Source: Pandoraea bronchicola
Lineage (GTDB): Bacteria; Pseudomonadota; Gammaproteobacteria; Burkholderiales; Burkholderiaceae
NCBI RefSeq assembly: GCF_902459805.1
Contig: NZ_CABPST010000011.1
Location: forward strand, 1 to 64,000
Reading direction: 5' to 3'
DNA: 64,000 nucleotides
The notes beneath the pieces were generated by a model. It did no database searches and had not been told where the DNA came from. It saw only the letters and a list, made by a program, of their open reading frames with translations. Both the position numbers and the translations under genes were made by a program. Of this stretch, positions 61,930 through 64,000 are shown in pieces. Positions within the stretch are counted from its first letter, which is position 1, and each line of letters opens with the position of its first letter.

Positions 61930-62431
61930 GCGTAGAGAGAAAATTGGGTGCTCGCTGCAAAGCAAGCATCCATGCGGGTTTCGAGAGGGTGGTGTGTGCG
62001 TGCATGACACGCGTGACCAGCAGCAAGAGAAGCAAAAGAGAACGTGCAGGTCACGCACATCATCCTCACTCGCAAGACGTTTCGATCGCTTCGCAAGTGC
62101 TTCGCATGCATCGACATGCGAGTGCGATGTGAATCAAATACAACAGATTGACTTCTTCGGTACGAATGTTGTGCGCTTTTTTACGCGCAAAGTATTAACA
62201 TCGCATCACAAAAGAATTATTATTCGCTCAAATAAATTGCAGTCTCGATGAACACACGAAAGCACATTGCTTTCCTCCCGCGACAGAGAGCTGGTAGTTA
62301 CGGAGCGTAAAAACCTTGGTGCATAGCAAGCAGTATCGCTTATCCGCTATCGCAATCTCCTCCATCCCGATGACGGGACAGGCAAGCTACCCCCCGAAGA
62401 ATCTGGCGAATCCCCCTTCTCAAGACAATCG
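61930..62431 (+). other. AT-richer non-coding stretch after nrdB; possible small RNA
   Basis: The gap from nrdB to the histone gene is 717 bp. This part contains hairpins at 61946-61971, 62103-62120 (CGCATG / CATGCG) and 62169-62190 (TTGTGCG / CGCGCAA), a weak promoter TTGTGC - 18 bp - TATTAA (62169-62198), and ends in a strong terminator. A transcript of roughly 260 nt from about 62205 to 62465 is possible. I see no protein gene; a 100-codon frame at 62316-62618 runs through the terminator. Confidence 0.35.
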
Positions 62432-62465
62432 AATTGCTGGCGGCAATGTCGCCGGCAATTTTTTT
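62432..62465 (+). terminator. Strong intrinsic terminator upstream of the histone gene
   Basis: AATTGCTGGCG (62432-62442) pairs over 11 bp, with one G-T pair, with CGCCGGCAATT (62450-62460), followed by TTTTT. It lies 500 bp after nrdB and 181 bp before the histone start, so it most likely ends a separate short transcript or acts as an attenuator. Confidence 0.8.
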
Positions 62466-62646
62466 GCGCGCGTGACCACACACGGTCAGCGTCATGCGCG
62501 CAGCGCCGAATTCATTAGCGTAAGCCGTCGATGTCCGATGCGTACGCCGATGAATAGCCCGCTCGCCGGCGGTTCGCCGCACGGTGGTCGGGTTTCCTTC
62601 TCAGGTGGTTTTGTTTGAGTGATCTTTCACGTTAAGGAGCAAAGTG

Positions 62647-63258
62647 ATGGCTACTACTGCTAAGAAAAAACCCGCAGCCAAGAAGGCTGTTGCCAAGAAG
62701 CCGGTAGCGAAGAAGGCTGCCGCCGCCAAGAAGCCTGTCGCCAAGAAGGCTGTGGCTGCTAAGAAGCCTGTCGCGAAGAAGGCAGTTGCTGCCAAGAAGC
62801 CGGCAGCGAAGAAGGTTGCTGCCAAGAAGCCGGCAGCCAAGAAGGTTGCAGTGAAGAAGGTTGCTGCCAAGAAGCCGGTCGCCAAGAAGGCAGCGGTGAA
62901 GAAGGTTGCCGCCAAGAAGCCGGTCGCCAAGAAGGCAGCGGTGAAGAAGGTTGCCGCCAAGAAGCCGGTCGCCAAGAAAGCCGCAGTGAAGAAGGTGGCT
63001 GCCAAGAAGCCGGCCGCGAAGAAGGCAGCAGTGAAGAAGGTCGCTGCCAAGAAGCCGGCTGCGAAGAAGGCTGTTGCGAAGAAGCCGGCTGCTAAAAAGC
63101 CCGCTGCCAAGAAGCCTGCTGCTGCTGCCAAGAAGCCGGCAGTGAAGAAGGTTGCTGCGAAGCCTGCAGCTGCACCGGCCGCAGCGCCGGCAGCCGCACC
63201 GAAGACGGCGCTGAACCCGGCAGCGGCATGGCCGTTCCCGACCGGCAGCCGTCCGTAA
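62647..63258 (+). CDS. Histone H1-like DNA-binding protein
   Basis: The 203-residue product is almost wholly built of Lys/Ala/Pro/Val repeats such as KKPVAKKA and [12 protein letters not shown], like eukaryotic H1 tails and bacterial H1-like or AlgP-type proteins that bind and compact DNA. Five exact 15-residue units occupy residues 69-143. The C-terminus ([14 protein letters not shown]) is a conserved-looking tail that I associate with Burkholderiaceae H1-like proteins. AAGGAG at 62634-62639 selects ATG 62647. Its role in transcription is not known from sequence. Confidence 0.88.
   Translation: MATTAKKKPAAKKAVAKKPVAKKAAAAKKPVAKKAVAAKKPVAKKAVAAKKPAAKKVAAKKPAAKKVAVKKVAAKKPVAKKAAVKKVAAKKPVAKKAAVKKVAAKKPVAKKAAVKKVAAKKPAAKKAAVKKVAAKKPAAKKAVAKKPAAKKPAAKKPAAAAKKPAVKKVAAKPAAAPAAAPAAAPKTALNPAAAWPFPTGSRP
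62851..63075 (+). repeat. 45-bp tandem repeat in the histone gene
   Basis: Five consecutive 45-bp units start with GTGAAGAAGG at 62851, 62896, 62941, 62986 and 63031, each encoding 15 residues of the form VKKVAAKKP(V/A)AKKAA. The units differ only at a few, mostly synonymous positions. Unit number can be expected to vary by slippage or recombination. Confidence 0.92.
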
Positions 63259-63300
63259 TTCGAGTGCCGATGCAGGAACCAAGGCACTTAGGTGTCTTTT

Positions 63301-63322
63301 GATCGAGTAGGCCTACTCGATC
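63301..63322. repeat. Perfect 22-bp palindrome
   Basis: The sequence from GATCGAGTAGG to its exact reverse complement CCTACTCGATC forms a gap-free 22-bp palindrome, 43 bp after the histone stop and directly before a terminator. It could bind a dimeric protein or fold as an RNA hairpin. Confidence 0.7.
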
Positions 63323-63324
63323 CG

Positions 63325-63364
63325 AAACCCGCTGTGATGAGCAATCGTCACAGCGGGTTTTTTC
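63325..63364 (+). terminator. Intrinsic terminator of the histone gene
   Basis: A 13-bp perfect stem AAACCCGCTGTGA / TCACAGCGGGTTT (63325-63337 with 63348-63360) with a 10-nt loop is followed by TTTTTT. Confidence 0.95.
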
Positions 63365-63370
63365 ATGGCA

Positions 63371-63400
63371 GAAATGAAAACGGGCGACCTGAGTCGCCCG
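63371..63400 (-). terminator. Intrinsic terminator of the SlyB-like gene
   Basis: CGGGCGAC (63381-63388) and GTCGCCCG (63393-63400) form an 8-bp stem with a 4-nt loop; reading the minus strand it is followed by TTTTCATTTC. It lies 78 bp after the SlyB-like stop codon. Confidence 0.8.
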
Positions 63401-63478
63401 GGTGATGCCTGCGCGAGCGCGATGCGGGATCGCTCTCTGCGAGTACGAGTCCAGCGAACTTCAGTTCGCCGTGAAGAC

Positions 63479-63958
63479 TTAGTGCGTCACACGTGTCACG
63501 CCGCCGCTCGAGAGCAGACGCACGCGCTGTCCCGGCTGGAAGCCCTCGTCGGCATCCTGCGTGATCGCACGCAGTTCGCCATTGTCGAGTCGCACGGTGA
63601 TTTCCAGACCCGCCTTCTTGCTCATGCGGCTCTCAATGGCTTGACCTGCGACCGCGCCAATCAGTCCCCCGACAATGCCCGTCGCAATCGAGCCGCGACC
63701 GCCGCCGATGGCGCTGCCGCCAATGGCGCCGAGTGCGCCGCCACCGGCGATGCCGAGAATGCCCGGATCGCCGTTGCTGCTGTCGATCGTGACCGGGCGC
63801 ACCGATTCAACCGTGCCCATGCGCACGACCTGTTCGCGTTGCGCCTGACGGCTGTTGTAGACGCTCGCAGAATTGCTCGGGCCGAACGCCGTGCAGGCGG
63901 ACAGGGAGAGTGAAGCCGCGGCAGTGAGAATAATGAGCGGTGTGGTCAGTCGTGCCAT
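63479..63958 (-). CDS. SlyB-like glycine-zipper outer-membrane lipoprotein
   Basis: The 159-residue product has a lipoprotein signal ending LSAC (Cys22) and a glycine-zipper segment (about residues 66-105: GILGIAGGGALGAIGGSAIGG and following) like the Rickettsia 17-kDa antigen and SlyB/Pcp families. A C-terminal beta domain follows (ITVRLDNGELRAITQDADEGFQPGQRV). Such proteins are thought to support outer-membrane integrity. It ends at its own terminator; the promoter is near or beyond the window edge. Confidence 0.85.
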   Translation of the reverse strand: MARLTTPLIILTAAASLSLSACTAFGPSNSASVYNSRQAQREQVVRMGTVESVRPVTIDSSNGDPGILGIAGGGALGAIGGSAIGGGRGSIATGIVGGLIGAVAGQAIESRMSKKAGLEITVRLDNGELRAITQDADEGFQPGQRVRLLSSGGVTRVTH

Positions 63959-64000
63959 CGTTGTGCCTTTTCTAGAATCATTCGAAGCGGTGGCCGAACG

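Noticed and set aside
62316-62618. A 100-codon plus-strand frame before the histone gene
   Set aside because: It starts at a poor site and reads through a strong terminator at 62432-62465; no family resemblance.
62851-63075. The regular repeat array as a CRISPR-like structure
   Set aside because: The repeats are contiguous, in frame and encode the histone; there are no spacers and no cas genes.

Overview
The window is a chromosomal, high-GC core-genome segment from a betaproteobacterium of the family Burkholderiaceae. Gene order and protein style (3-beta-type porin, Coq7, complete dcw cluster followed by lpxC, dciA-type DUF721 gene beside secA, pilBCD-coaE-zapD-yacG, H1-like histone ending in WPFPTGSRP) fit Burkholderia/Pandoraea/Ralstonia relatives; Pandoraea is my best guess, but this is an inference from memory and not from a search. 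No insertion sequence, prophage, integrase, CRISPR array or rRNA operon is visible. One tRNA gene (tRNA-Pro, CGG) is present.

Layout. 1-8.1 kb: a DUF3047 lipoprotein, an M20 amidohydrolase, a molybdopterin oxidoreductase, a PF10023-type aminopeptidase lipoprotein, a MarR regulator with its own operator, and a porin. 8.2-28.3 kb: coq7, then the division and cell wall cluster mraZ-rsmH-ftsL-ftsI-murE-murF-mraY-murD-ftsW-murG-murC-ddlB-ftsQ-ftsA-ftsZ, with a clear promoter and MraZ operator in front, and lpxC behind its own promoter. 28.4-35.0 kb: dciA-like gene divergent from secA, then argJ, a DUF815 ATPase and mutT. 35.2-40.3 kb (minus strand): pilB-pilC-pilD-coaE-zapD-yacG. 40.4-43.1 kb (minus): a CNNM/CorC-type protein, tRNA-Pro and ispB. 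43.1-46.5 kb: rplU-rpmA-obgE-proB. 46.6-54.8 kb: CNP1-like lipoprotein, rppH, proS, marC-like, hpt, ffh, a CcsA-like membrane protein, a PP0621-type protein and a DUF1269-type protein. 55.2-64 kb: ampD, nrdA and nrdB (separated by a divergent aldose-epimerase gene), an H1-like histone and a SlyB-like lipoprotein.

How the genes work together. Most of the window builds and divides the envelope: the dcw cluster makes lipid II and the divisome, lpxC commits to lipid A, ampD recycles muropeptides, ispB and coq7 serve quinone synthesis, secA and ffh move proteins to and through the membrane. nrdA/nrdB make deoxynucleotides and carry matching pairs of NrdR boxes.

No wholly new gene system stands out. 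The interesting material is regulatory or small-scale: a 10-bp-phased GTG repeat array over the dcw promoter; a 21-bp palindrome over the marR promoter; a 44-codon upstream ORF with a good ribosome site ending 4 nt before a secA start that has none; a prepilin peptidase that has lost the cysteine zinc site; a tRNA promoter apparently inside the end of ispB; and a 0.7-kb AT-richer gap before the histone gene that contains its own strong intrinsic terminator.
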